Assembly: GCA_029747585.1 (NCBI GenBank)
Contig: JAPEVF010000059.1
Span: 1-64,000 of the forward strand
Reading direction: 5' to 3'
Origin: Pleurotus djamor
Taxonomy: Eukaryota > Basidiomycota > Agaricomycetes > Agaricales > Pleurotaceae
Length of the DNA: 64,000 nucleotides
Shown one piece after another: positions 43,866 through 54,552 of this stretch. How positions within the stretch are numbered: the stretch's first letter is position 1; each line of letters starts with the position of its first letter. The translations under genes and the position numbers were made by a program. Below the pieces are notes generated by a model, which saw only the letters and a list, made by a program, of their open reading frames with translations, did not search any database and had not been told where the DNA came from.

Positions 43866-44391
43866 TGATCCCCTTTATCGTAGTATGGCTATCCCTATCA
43901 CTCCTTNGCCTTTCCGCTCTTTATCAGTTGTCGTTCTACGGTCTTTTCGANCNGNCTTTTCNATAGACATTCATTAAGTCCATGTGGACACCGCCCCTTG
44001 GATCGGCTCTGAGCATCCCGGTTGTATCAATTTGGCTGTGCGGGGTTCCCCAAATGTCCCCTCTTGTACCTAGGTACATATTTCGCNTCATAGGACTTCG
44101 CTTCTCTCTTCTGCTCAAGCCTCCTCTCGATGTCTCAGGCGATAATAGTCAGTACTAANNNGTTCGATGTCCTTGCTCTCCCTTGCGGAAACTGTCTACG
44201 TACGCAGCATCGTTTACCACGATAATCAAGCACTTGCACGTCGGCTGTAAGGGCAGTTCAGGGCCTCGATCAGTAAGCCAAAACCTGACACTAGCGCTGG
44301 AGCTGGCTGTGCTATATCAAGACAAACACGGAACCACGCGTCAAGGATCCCTTCTCTCTCCCATCTACCCAACACCACAACTCGTCCACCG
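43866..44391. other. Intergenic region between membrane proteins B and C
   Basis: 526 bases with N blocks (43951-43971, 44159-44161). No gene recognised; contains the member C promoter. Confidence 0.5.
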
Positions 44392-45636
44392 ATGTGGGGT
44401 CTACTCAGTATTGGCTTGGTCGCTGTCGGAGTGCCCGGTGCTNTACGGGTACAGGCGCAGACCACTCATGCCCAATGCGTGACCGGTTTCGAATGGGTAC
44501 GATTTATNNNCGCCTTGATGTCTCNAGGATATTTTCTCATCGCAATTATCATCTAGTCATTCAATACCAAAGGCCAAAGCCCTTGCCAGGTNTCAGAGTT
44601 CCTCGGAGGTGTTTGTAACGGAGGAGGTGCGTTTACCTTGTCATTGGNGGAGTGTACNTGCTGAACCGANCTTGCTCAGTCTTCACCGTTCCTCCCCTCG
44701 GGGAGGATCANGTNTACCGTGGCCCGGATTCCTCGGCNGCCAATACNTGNCGCTGCAGCATGGTCTTCTATGCCATGACTAGNACTTGTGCTGCTTGTCA
44801 GACTCGCTCATGGGTCAGCTGGTCCCAATATAGCTCGAATTGTTCCAGTGTTTACGTTGGGTATTGATGATTTCTTGATGCACCACCATGGATCTCGGGA
44901 CTCATCAACTTCGCAGATATCCCCAAACAATTCCTTCCGGAACTGCGATACCACATTATGCCTACCAGAATTTTACCGTGAGTGTCTTTACTCCATCCTC
45001 CCAGACTAGTCCTGAAAACGCGAAAAGTCTACGGATAAATTCGACATCACAATCGCCCAGAGTGCAACAGGTGAGCAGTTTATCAGTGCTTCCCGACATT
45101 TATCCTGAAATAGGCGCAAGGTCCCGAGTCTGTGGCTCCCAGTGGCACTGGAGGAGGCTCGAGTTCTACCGGAGGCTCGAGTTCTGGTGGTGGTAGCAAT
45201 GCTGGTGCAATCGCAGGCGGTGTTGTCGGAGGTGTCGTCGGTCTGGGTATCATTATCGGTGTCGCTTTCTGGTTTTTGCGCAAACGCAACTCGTCTCCGC
45301 AAGGCACACACCCTGTCAATCTCAGCGCAGACCCGCTTACGCCTCCCCCGATGACTTATGTCGGATCCCCTGGTCCAGATTATTCATCGGCAACGCCTCC
45401 ACCCAAATTATATGTGAGTTTCGCTTCTTTCCTCTGTACCATCGAACTCGACCGATCGACACACGCTATAGAACCCGTCCGATCCATCGACGTTCCCATC
45501 CTCCCCGGCCAACACGACCTCGGATGCCTACACGACGCAGTCCAATGTGCCATATGGATATGCTCAACCCCCTCCTCCACAGGCCTCGCCCCAACCAGCT
45601 CGTCCCGGTTATTACAGTGGTGCTCCCGAGGTCTAA
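44392..45636 (+). CDS. Single-pass membrane protein C of the tandem array
   Basis: Signal peptide MWGLLSIGLVAVGVPGA, then TTHAQCVTGFEW. Exon 2: SFNTKGQSPCQVSEFLGGVC. Exon 3: FTVPPLGED, RCSMVFYAMT, TCAACQTRSWVSWSQYSSNC. Then YPQTIPSGTAIPHYAYQNFT, DKFDITIAQSAT and a Gly/Ser stalk (GTGGGSSSTGGSSSGGGS) built from a 15-base direct repeat. Transmembrane segment NAGAIAGGVVGGVVGLGIII, then RKRN. The cytosolic tail is Pro-rich (YGYAQPPPPQASPQP) and ends SGAPEV at 45636. The GAPEV ending is shared with member D. Confidence 0.83.
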
Positions 45637-45932
45637 ACGATTGCTACATGCCCCAATTCTTTCTTACTCCCTTCACGAATTCGATTCGATTTGATATCTA
45701 TTTTACGATTTAAAACTTACTTCTGGACTTGCTGTTGTACGTACAATGTATACCGTACGCGCCGACACAGCCACTTGATTATATCGCTGTGCGGGTGCGA
45801 AGGCCCTCGTGTTCTCAGCGCCCGGGTTTTCCTGTTGCTGTGATAATTGATTGCATCTTCTGCACAATGTTTCTCAGCCCGCTCACCTTTTCTAAGCTCT
45901 GACCTCCGTCCCGTCCGACCAATCCGCTCGAA

Positions 45933-47302
45933 ATGCGACCGCTGACGTCTTCCCTGCCTTGGTTTGTGCTGCTCCAGATAAGGGCGGTAGTGAGGGCGCA
46001 GACGTCCGACGCCGTTTGCTTGCCTACTTATAACTGGGTGAGAATGGAGCCCGGTTTCCTTTGGAGATCCATACTGACTTGGTCAACGATGTCAGGCGTT
46101 CAATACCTTGACACAGAGTCCGTGTGTCGTTGGAGCCTACCTGCAGAGCGTATGCATCCCTAGTACGCCTTCTTTTGCCACGGACGCTTCGACGAAGTCC
46201 TTGACCCCGGCTTGTGTGCAGACTTCAACATACCGGCCCTTCCCATTGGCAACCATTACACGGGGCCAGCATTTAACACCGCTAACCCATGCTCATGCAG
46301 CACCGTCACCTACTCGTTAATTAGTGCATGTGGGGCGTGTCAGAGCCGTTCCTTCCCATCGTGGGCGAACTGGAGTGCTAGCTGCCCGGACCAGATAAAG
46401 AGCATCGCTTCGTAAGTTCTGATGCACAAGTATTCTGATCAATCTACTGAGTTTGGCAGCAAAGTTATCCGAATCCGATACCCGCTTTGACCTCGGTTCC
46501 CAGTTGGGCATTCCTAAACATAGAGGTAATATAACTGGTTCTTCGCCACCTATGCCACTCACCCATTCCGCCTTATCTTTCAGGAGACCAATGGAACTTT
46601 TGATCCTGTACGCGCCGAAGGTCTTGTTCGTGCTGGTACGCTCACTTCCTTTATTGCTGCCGCCCTTTGTTGATGATTCCTGTCCGTCGGTATGTAGGAC
46701 CTCCCGAAACCTCAGGGACGGCACCCCCACAATCGACATCGACAGCTCCACCTGCAACAGAAGTTCAGAGCACACTAACCGCTTTCCCAAGCCTTACACA
46801 ACCACCGTCTTCTGGTTCATCCGGCGTCAATGCTGGTGCAATTGCAGGCGGTGTCGTCGGGGGACTCGCTTTCATCGCCATTGTAGCGGTGGCGCTGTTC
46901 TGGTTTTGCACCAGGAAAACCCATACCAGGCCTTCTGAGCCTGAGATGTACTCTCCGACTCTCGTCGCTCCTGTCAGTGCCATGAGTCCACCCATACCAT
47001 CGCCAACGCCCGTGTCTGCCGCGAGTCCAATTTCTGGGGAAGCATACATCCTCCAGCGAAAGACCCATACGGCCAACACCTCCATGGATAGCTTTCTGCC
47101 TCCGGTGAGTTCTAATTCTCCGGCGCTGTAAGTCTCCGTTCTTATAATCGCCTAGGATCGCTCGGATTCAAGCAACTACACATCTCGAGTATCCCCAGGG
47201 GCACCGTCCGTTTACACCACTTACGATCCTTACGCTAGGGCCTCAATAGATAACCAACCCGGCAGATACGGTCGTGCCTTCACTGGTGCACCGGAAGTCT
47301 AG
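45933..47302 (+). CDS. Single-pass membrane protein D of the tandem array
   Basis: Signal peptide MRPLTSSLPWFVLLQIRAVV, then TSDAVCLPTYNW. Exon 2: AFNTLTQSPCVVGAYLQSVC. Exon 3: FNIPALPIGNHYTGPAFNTANPCSCSTVTYSL, SACGACQSRSFPSWANWSASC. Then SYPNPIPALTSVPSWAFLNIE, TNGTFDPVRAEGLVRA, a Thr/Pro/Ser stalk, and NAGAIAGGVVGGLAFIAIVAVALFWF followed by CTRKTH. The last exon ends FTGAPEV at 47302. Same architecture as C, with a shorter stalk and a longer tail. The helix sequence NAGAIAGGVVGG is identical to member C. Confidence 0.84.
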
Positions 47303-47671
47303 AACCATCACTCGTGACTTCGTTTCGCTATTTATGTCCTCGACTTATTATGCCTATCCTCAGTAAGGACACTTCACAGCCGAGTATTCTCAGGACGTCT
47401 GTATTTGACTCTCCTAAGCAATGCGATGCACCTGTTCTAGTCTAGATTCAATCCTCTGCAAGTCGGAAGTCGTCTAAATTTTATGCGTGGTAACATGTCC
47501 ATTTCCATTGCAAGTAACGGTGTTCTCGCGGTTCTGTTGGGAATGTATTGACATGATGGTGCATCGTGGAATCATTCCTGTTGTTGGCTTCATCAGATGG
47601 CCCACCGGGTGGGTATCAGACATCTTCGAAATGCATTGGTTTGTGCAAATCGGCGGACCTTCATCGGCCTG
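47303..47671. other. Intergenic region upstream of membrane protein E
   Basis: 369 bases. No gene recognised. The first exon of member E could start earlier, since an in-frame ATG lies at 47597. Confidence 0.45.
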
Positions 47672-50037
47672 ATGGGCATTGGATTCGGATTCCACTGGCC
47701 ACTCCTCAATCGGTTCTTCCTCTCTCTCACTTCGTTCATTAGCATCGGCTTGTTTAGCCTTCATTCATGGGATGCGCCGCCAATTCAATTCACGTACAGT
47801 ACGTCCCTCCTCACTATCAATCGTCGATATGTTCCTAGGCCTTCTTCAGGATGAAGAGCCCATAAATGCTTGTTCATTGGCAAGCCAGTGGGAAAGCCAA
47901 TGTCATTCGATGGGTGAGTTGCGAGTCTACGTTTCCCTTACTTCTTACTTGCAAAGACTCATTTCGAACTCTCGTTATTGCAGGGCGTTCATCTACTTTG
48001 GCCCACCCCCATAGTTTGTCTGCGACCAATGGCACGGATGGCGCCGACTGCAAATGTGAACCACGGTCTTATTTATTGGCCGCAGCATGTGCACTATGCC
48101 ACAAGGAAAAGCCACCTTCGTACGTTCGATCTTTATCCTTATTGAACTACTAAGCAACTATCATAGTTGGGGGGAATGGTTCAAAGGCTGCACTCCACCA
48201 CATTCGTTTAAGTGAGGGCTCACCTGTATCCTCATTGATAGAATGACTCATTCCCCTCAAGCATACTGTCCTTTCCAAACATTCTCAAGCTTCCTGAGGA
48301 AATACTCACAGACATTAAGGTAATTTAGTTACGCCCTAATATTGAGGATGCTTTCTGACCTCTCGTAATTGCGAAGTCGCTCAAAGATCTCAAACCTCCC
48401 TTTCACTTTTGTGGTATGACCGCTCATTCGTCTTGACTGTATTCATTTAACTCTCCCTATCTTACAGAATCCCCTCGCCATTCATCGAGCACGCCATCCT
48501 CCTCAGAAGCAACGATCATTTCTAATGCATCCACGTCGACAGTTTCATCATTCTCGAAGAGCACCACAACCTTCTCACACCCGCCAACGTTTTCCTTCCC
48601 GTTGACTGATGAATCCGTGTCGATCACTGGCACAGGCTCCATTACGAACAGTTCATCGACAAGTACAAGTTCCTGTGTCACTACAACAACTGATGCACCG
48701 ACGAGCTCTACATCAACGGCCTCTCAACCGAACGTATCGACCTCCTTCACCATATCAACCCCGACGAAGACAAACGTACCACACATTTCAACCGAAGGTT
48801 CAAACTCATCAGTGCCCGACGTTCATACCCTTCCTTCCACGACCCTCGATACCTCCAGTCTGTCATTTTCGCTCATTTCAAACAAAACTGCGCCTACGAA
48901 AGTTGACCAGTTAATTGTCTCTTCCAATGTCACCCAAACTGTTTCTACGGCTGCAAGTGGTTCATTCGACTGGCCGTCAACAGACATGCCCGTTACTTTC
49001 ACTTCTATTTGGGCCCCACCAACTTCAATACCTTTCACCTGGACAGAGACATCTACTACCACAGTGATCAACTCGCTACCGTCCACCTCCTCCTCTTGGT
49101 CAACATCCAGTAGCCTCACGAGTACTCGTGCCACCACTACGTGGACAATTCCCTCCTCGCCTCCTAGCATTCAGCCCTTGGAAACATCCGAGTCTGTTGG
49201 TCTGCAATCAACGCTGTCCTCGACTAGCCCAACTACGTCTGCTTCACCCGGTGTCAATGTCAGCAACCCAAGCTCTAGTCTCAGTACCCATTGGAAGATC
49301 GCTGGGTCTGTCATCGGTGCGGTCATCGGTGGGTCAGTATTTTTCGCGGTCATCTTGGTCCTACGACATCGCAGGCGAAAGCAACAGAGCGCATCTTCTG
49401 CTGTATATTCACGCATGTCCGACGGATACGATGGAACTGGTCAATATGGCTCACCCAGGAGTGGAGGGATGGGTTTGCCCACAATGGCTGAAATGACCCC
49501 TGCGATGACAACTCATCCGCTGTCAGCCTCTGGTGCATTGGAAGTGGACCGCTTATTGATGAACGGCGGCCTTTCACCCCGAGCAAGCCAAGCGGACCTA
49601 ACGAGCGAAGGGGATGCTTTCTTTCAAGCAAGACCTCCAATGCCACCCATACATACCGACGGTGGTGACTATTACAGTAGTTCCAAAAATGTCACTTCCG
49701 TTTCTCTGCAGCCATCTAGGCTTTCAATCCCAGAGAGCTACTATGTTCGTCACTTCTATGTCCCTCTTGTTTCTGCCTAGCTCACCGTCATCGATGCGTC
49801 TAGAATCCTGAAACTGAGCCGTGCTCTCCAGCTGCAGAGTCTTCCGTCATGTGGCATTCGCCTGCGGAGACGTTTGAAGATCATCAGAGTGATTCCCGTC
49901 ACTCTGCCCAGTCGCAATCTTCGTACTCTCCTCATTCCGCCGGATCTGGGTCTCAGCATAGGCGGAGGCAAAGTAGTCTACTCGCTGCGGCGATGACGCG
50001 TGCACTGGAAAGCGTTCCAGAGCGACCCAGTCGCTGA
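47672..50037 (+). CDS. Membrane protein E, large diverged member with long Ser/Thr stalk
   Basis: Start uncertain; the Met at 47672 gives MGIGFGFHWPLLNRFFLSL and TSFISIGLFSLHSW, a signal-anchor-like segment. The next exon, INACSLASQWESQCHSM, and the following ADCKCEPRSYLLAAACALCHK and SWGEWFKGCTPP keep the CxC..C..C pattern of the array. Then SFPNILKLPEEILTDI. A stalk of about 270 residues rich in Ser and Thr precedes WKIAGSVIGAVIGGSVFFAVIL and RHRRRKQQ. The last exon (49864 region) reads SPAETFEDHQSDSRHSAQ and ends RPSR at 50037. The final intron runs from after ESYY to NPETEPCSP. This is the most diverged and largest member. Confidence 0.72.
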
Positions 50038-50422
50038 GATGGGATCAAGCGCAGAGTAGAGGGTCAGTGGAGAGCACCCCGAGGACTTTTTGGTGTCTTG
50101 AAGGTAGATTTGGTGGAACTTTTGGACAGTTATTTCTATTTTTATTCAATATTGTTGCTGGTATCGTTACCTCGAGGGCCATAAATCAGTCGTCTGATAG
50201 AACTCTCGTCTGTGTTTTGACATTACAGATATATCACCGCCTGCTGGCTCCTCGGATCGACACGGACGCATTGAGGTTTCAGAACACGTAAGTTACGGTA
50301 TCAAGATAGGATAATGACTAGTATTACTTCAAATGTAGATGATATTATGGGTGTTTTTGGGTATGATTAGTTGAGACGTTTATTGCATCATGTATTTCCA
50401 CCCAGGCAAAATAGCCAACCAA
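50038..50422. other. Intergenic region, convergent 3' ends
   Basis: 385 bases between membrane protein E (+) and the first F-box paralog (-). No gene recognised. Confidence 0.5.
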
Positions 50423-51964
50423 TCACCTGGATCCCCGAGGTACGCGAAGCTCTTCACCCGATTCGGGAATGAGGACGAGGGATACCAACTGGCTGAACGA
50501 CTTGATATCTTTCGAAGTGAGGTTATGATTAGAAATTGTCAACTCGTCAATTTTGTGTCCGTGACGCCAGCGCTGACCCAGCAGCTGTTTAAGAAAAGGG
50601 ATCATTCTGAGTTTGGGCTTGAGATGATAAGCTTGGATGTGGAGCTGCTGGAGGGAGGGATACCGCAAGAAGTTTGATTCGCCAAAAATCTCCGCCAGAT
50701 CAGCGGCACCAGTTAGATGGAGTCGTTTTATCGAACGGGACTCTTCTAATGCAGATGCAAACCGATCATCAGCGTAGAAAGTTGTGATCTCATTTCCATG
50801 CATCATGGCTTTGGGGATCGTTGGCAAAGGGAAAACGAAAAGGCAGCGCTTCCCTTGCCCAAGGTCTGAAGAAATGAGCTGCACTTCACTGCTGAAGGAG
50901 GTCTTGAGAGTGTCAGGTTTGGCATTGATGCCGGGTTTGAAAAAGGTAAGGATTGTCTTCAAAATGTCATCCGGAAAAAGCTCCCGTGAATCATACACCG
51001 CATTTGAGCGAACACGGATATCCCGAAGGGCGTCAAGACGAATAGATTCAAGGAATTGGCGGACGATCGGCCATTGACGGTTCGCATTGACGTCCAGCTT
51101 TTTAGTGGGGTGGCTGACAATATTCCTAGACGGATCGACGACATCGGCTTCCATTGCACCAGGGATATCCATAGAGAGCTCTTCGAGGTGTACAAGGCGG
51201 CGAAGGAAGGTGAGGAATGCGCTGAGTTTGAGCGTCGTCGTTGGATCATGCCATTGGCCTCCAAGAGAGAGAATGCGTATATTTGACAGCGAAGATGTAT
51301 CTACATGCACGTAGACGTTGCGCGCGTAAAAGCTGCGCAGGCGTGGCGCATCTCCTCCAAGGAAGTCCACCGGCAAAGGTGCTGCCGACTGGAGTCGGAT
51401 GTTCACAGACTCCACAAACGGAGCGGGCTTGACTAGAGTGAAGAGGTGGTCCGCATTGTCGCACCAGGTCAAGCTCCGTAGGCGTTCCGGAAATGGGAGG
51501 ACGGCAGAGGGGATGGGTTGCTCGGCTAGTGGGATCGAGAGCACTTTCAAGTGCAACGGAGCCGTCTTTGATCTGGAAAGCATCTCTTGTTTCCAGTTCT
51601 TGAGATACACTGCGGCGGTGTCTGTCCAAAGGAGAGGCTCGTTTATGGCGGTGGTCCGCCATAGACGACACACATGGGTAACATTTATCCAGCCCAGGGG
51701 AGGATTTAGAGTACATGAATCCACTAGAATGCGAAATATCATGCACAATATTTCTGCTGGAAGGCGCCTCGTTGATGCGCAGGACGTGTTGTGCAATTCG
51801 CGCAAGCGTTGGATTTCAGCCTCAAAAGGTCGAGAAAGCCGCTGAATTTCGGCATGACAGGCGTCGATTTTCGCGGCTATTTCAAACGCGAGTGAGACAG
51901 CGTCAGTCTCTTCTGGCTCGTCCGAGGTTGAAGCTGAAGCCGCACGAGCACGTCGAGGCTTCAT
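50423..51964 (-). CDS. F-box protein, tandem array member 1
   Basis: Single-exon 513-residue protein. It starts MKPRRARAASASTSDEPEE, then a coiled-coil-like stretch with the repeat RLSRPFEAEIQRLRELHN. The F-box is RRLPAEILCMIFRILVD with GWINVTHVCRLWRTTAIN. The rest is LRR-like: FPERLRSLTWCDNADHL, FLGGDAPRLRSFYARNVYV, LGGQWHDPTTTLKLSAFLTFL, YPSLQQLHIQAYHLKPK, and ends LVLIPESGEELRVPRGSR. Probable SCF adaptor. It shares a whole-length alignment with members 2-4 downstream on the same strand, so the array arose by tandem duplication. Confidence 0.87.
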   Translation of the reverse strand: MKPRRARAASASTSDEPEETDAVSLAFEIAAKIDACHAEIQRLSRPFEAEIQRLRELHNTSCASTRRLPAEILCMIFRILVDSCTLNPPLGWINVTHVCRLWRTTAINEPLLWTDTAAVYLKNWKQEMLSRSKTAPLHLKVLSIPLAEQPIPSAVLPFPERLRSLTWCDNADHLFTLVKPAPFVESVNIRLQSAAPLPVDFLGGDAPRLRSFYARNVYVHVDTSSLSNIRILSLGGQWHDPTTTLKLSAFLTFLRRLVHLEELSMDIPGAMEADVVDPSRNIVSHPTKKLDVNANRQWPIVRQFLESIRLDALRDIRVRSNAVYDSRELFPDDILKTILTFFKPGINAKPDTLKTSFSSEVQLISSDLGQGKRCLFVFPLPTIPKAMMHGNEITTFYADDRFASALEESRSIKRLHLTGAADLAEIFGESNFLRYPSLQQLHIQAYHLKPKLRMIPFLKQLLGQRWRHGHKIDELTISNHNLTSKDIKSFSQLVSLVLIPESGEELRVPRGSR

Positions 51965-52359
51965 GGTGATGGTTTCGGAGAGAAAGTCGCCAAAACTTGG
52001 CTAGAAGGATAGGAGTAATATTTCAGGGACGAAGGCATTGGCCGAGCGTTGGAACTTGAGGGAACTTGACGCGTCGATTCTGCATGAGCACTATCTTCTG
52101 GTGCATCTGATACGAGCGTGTCGAGGCCCTTCAACAGGGATGTACTGTTGGCCTACCATACGTTGTCGGTGATCGCTCACTGTGCCATGCCTCATCGATT
52201 GAACGCGCACTGAGAGAGCCTGAACTTAGAGGTAGCGTCACATCTGTCATATTACTACGTATTCAGTCCATGATATAAGTACGTACGATATATTTGAGTA
52301 CTGCGGTGTCCTCATGAAGCTAGGAGACCACCCCGCACCGACAACGTCAAGGAAGTTCG
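51965..52359. other. Intergenic region between F-box members 1 and 2
   Basis: 395 bases. No gene recognised. Confidence 0.5.
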
Positions 52360-53880
52360 TCACCTAGAACGCTGGGGTATCCGTTCTTCCCCCGACTCAG
52401 ATGTGAGCACAAGGGATACTAACTGACACAGCGACCTGATCTCGTTGAGCGTCAGGTTGTGATAAGAAATCCACAATTCGTCAATTTTAGCTCCCAATGA
52501 CGCCCGCTTCGCCAACAATTTCTTTAACATAGGTATCCTTTTGGCCTTGGGCTTGATATGATTGCCTTGGATATGAAGCTCCTGGAGAGAGGGATACGGT
52601 AGCGTTTCTGGGCTACGTCCAATCAAATGCTCCATCTGTTCTGTAAAGTCCCCCAGATAGAGTTTTCTGATCGAATGAGAGTCTTTCAGGACAAGTTGAC
52701 GATGGGTATGGAGAGATGTGATCCCTAGCTCGGCGATCAAGGCGTCAGGGAGTGGTAACAGCGATTCAAGGCAAAGGGAACGCTCTCCTTTCAGTGGGTC
52801 GGAATAGATGAAGCGACTCCTGAGAACACTGAGATTGAGGCAATCAGGTTTAGCACCGATACAGGATCTAAAGTATGCGAAAAGCATCTTCAATACGTCA
52901 TCCGTAAATGGGTCCCGGAGTGAATATGAGCGGACATGGATACTCTGGAGGGCATCGAGATGGAGAGATTCAAGGAATTGGCGAAGAACTGTCCACTGGT
53001 AAGCCACATCGATGTCGAGCGCTGTGATAATGTGTCTTGAGACGTTGGCAGCTGGGTTGACGACATCGGCTTGCATTCTCAGAGGGAAATCCACACGGAG
53101 ATTTTCGAGATGCGGAAGACTGCGGAGAAAGCCAAGAAAAGCGGTGAGCTTGAGCGGAGCCGTGGTAGGATCATGCCATTGCCCTTGGAGGGAGAGCTCG
53201 CGTAGGTTTGGGAATAGAAGCGCGTCGAGGTGCGTGTAAACACTGTGCAAGGAAAAGCGATGTAGACGAGGGGCACTTCCCCCAAGAAAGTCCTCCGGTA
53301 AAGGTGCAGGTGAAGGAAACCGTATGTAGACGCTCTCCAAGAACGGAGCAGGCTTGACCAGAGTATCGAGGTGATCCGCATTGTGGTGCCATGTCAAACT
53401 TCGCAAGCGTTCTGGGAATGGGAGGACAGCAGAGGGGATAGGTTGCTCGGATAATGGGGCATTTAGCACTATCAAGGGCACCGGAATTTTCTTCGCCCTG
53501 AAAAGCATTTCCCTTTGCCAACTCTTAGGACATGAGTTAAACTCGGTCCATAAGCGAGGTCCGTTTATGGCGGTGTTTCGCCATAGACGGCAGACGTAGG
53601 TCACATTTATCCAGGGTGGGGGTGAATTGGAGTAATAGTTCATGTCTTGGACCAGGATAGCAAAGATCATGTACAAGATTTCGACTGGAAGGCGCCTCGT
53701 CGCCGCGCAGGTTGCATTGTGCAATTCGCGTAGGCGTAAGATTTCAGAGTGACATGCGTCGATTTTCGCAGCGATTTCAGCTTGAAGTGGGGGGATATCA
53801 GTCGATTCGAGTTCCTCGGAGACAGCTGGTCCACGGAAGCGTCCGAGTCGAGGCTTCTTCATAATAGTGGTCGCGGTCAT
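52360..53880 (-). CDS. F-box protein, tandem array member 2
   Basis: Start placed at 53880 (MTATTIMKKPRLGRFRG) because the paralogs start with the same MKKPR/MKKSR motif; the frame remains open upstream to 54327. Coiled-coil start IAAKIDACHSEILRLRELHN lacks the 11-residue repeat of members 1 and 4. F-box RRLPVEILYMIFAILVQ and PWINVTYVCRLWRNTAIN, then FPERLRSLTWHHNADHL, LSLQGQWHDPTTAPLK, YPSLQELHIQGNHIKPK and TSESGEERIPQRSR at 52360. 506 residues, no intron. Confidence 0.86.
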   Translation of the reverse strand: MTATTIMKKPRLGRFRGPAVSEELESTDIPPLQAEIAAKIDACHSEILRLRELHNATCAATRRLPVEILYMIFAILVQDMNYYSNSPPPWINVTYVCRLWRNTAINGPRLWTEFNSCPKSWQREMLFRAKKIPVPLIVLNAPLSEQPIPSAVLPFPERLRSLTWHHNADHLDTLVKPAPFLESVYIRFPSPAPLPEDFLGGSAPRLHRFSLHSVYTHLDALLFPNLRELSLQGQWHDPTTAPLKLTAFLGFLRSLPHLENLRVDFPLRMQADVVNPAANVSRHIITALDIDVAYQWTVLRQFLESLHLDALQSIHVRSYSLRDPFTDDVLKMLFAYFRSCIGAKPDCLNLSVLRSRFIYSDPLKGERSLCLESLLPLPDALIAELGITSLHTHRQLVLKDSHSIRKLYLGDFTEQMEHLIGRSPETLPYPSLQELHIQGNHIKPKAKRIPMLKKLLAKRASLGAKIDELWISYHNLTLNEIRSLCQLVSLVLTSESGEERIPQRSR

Positions 53881-54552
53881 AACGTCGAGATTACTGCGAG
53901 TGCTTGGAGAATTACTTGTGATCGATGATCGAGCAAGTAGAGAGGAGGGCTGAGTTAGAAGGTACAGTGAATGGAGAGAAAAGTATGGAAGACACGGAAG
54001 TAAACGCGCAAAAACTGCTAGTATAAATACTGTTGATTCAGTGGCTCCGTTACCTCTCCTTCGACTCCGCCGCCTCTTGCTGTCAATGAGCTCAGTTGTC
54101 GGTTTCAAGCCACATTGTAAAGTGGCAGTGGAGCAATAGGTTCTTGCAGCATCAACGATTGCACAGCAGGTGTATTCGTTGTTCAGAGAGGGAGGAGGCG
54201 GAGGCGCATTGGACGATGGCAAGACAGTGGCAACCAGTGAGGCGTTGAAGAGGATTGTCGCGGCGTCTGAATGAGATAGGGGCCTCCCAGGGAAAGAGAG
54301 ACAATTGGGTTGTCCTGGTTGTGGCATCGGTTATGCAGTGTAGCTGGGTGCCGAGCACTGCTCCGTCAGCGTATCGTTTGCGGTGAACATTTCTCAGAAG
54401 CTCTTGCGATAAACGAAAAGGCGCCACAGTTTGTTTGGCGTGGATATCCATTATCTATATGATCTTCTATGATATGATTCTATGTAACATACTCCTGAAC
54501 TGTTCGTCACGTCATGATAGCCTACCCATACCAGCAACGTTACGGAAGCTCG
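53881..54552. promoter_or_regulatory. Duplicated upstream region of F-box member 2
   Basis: 672 bases. GTATAAATACTG at 54021 is repeated as GGTATAAATACTG at 56177 upstream of member 3, and the flanks resemble each other (both contain TTGCTGTCAATGA-like and AGGGAA stretches). So the promoter was duplicated with the gene. The frame of member 2 runs open through part of it, but I do not extend the gene. Confidence 0.6.

Noticed and set aside
53881..54327. N-terminal extension of F-box member 2
   Set aside because: Open in frame, but the paralogs start at the equivalent of 53880 and the extension overlaps the duplicated promoter.
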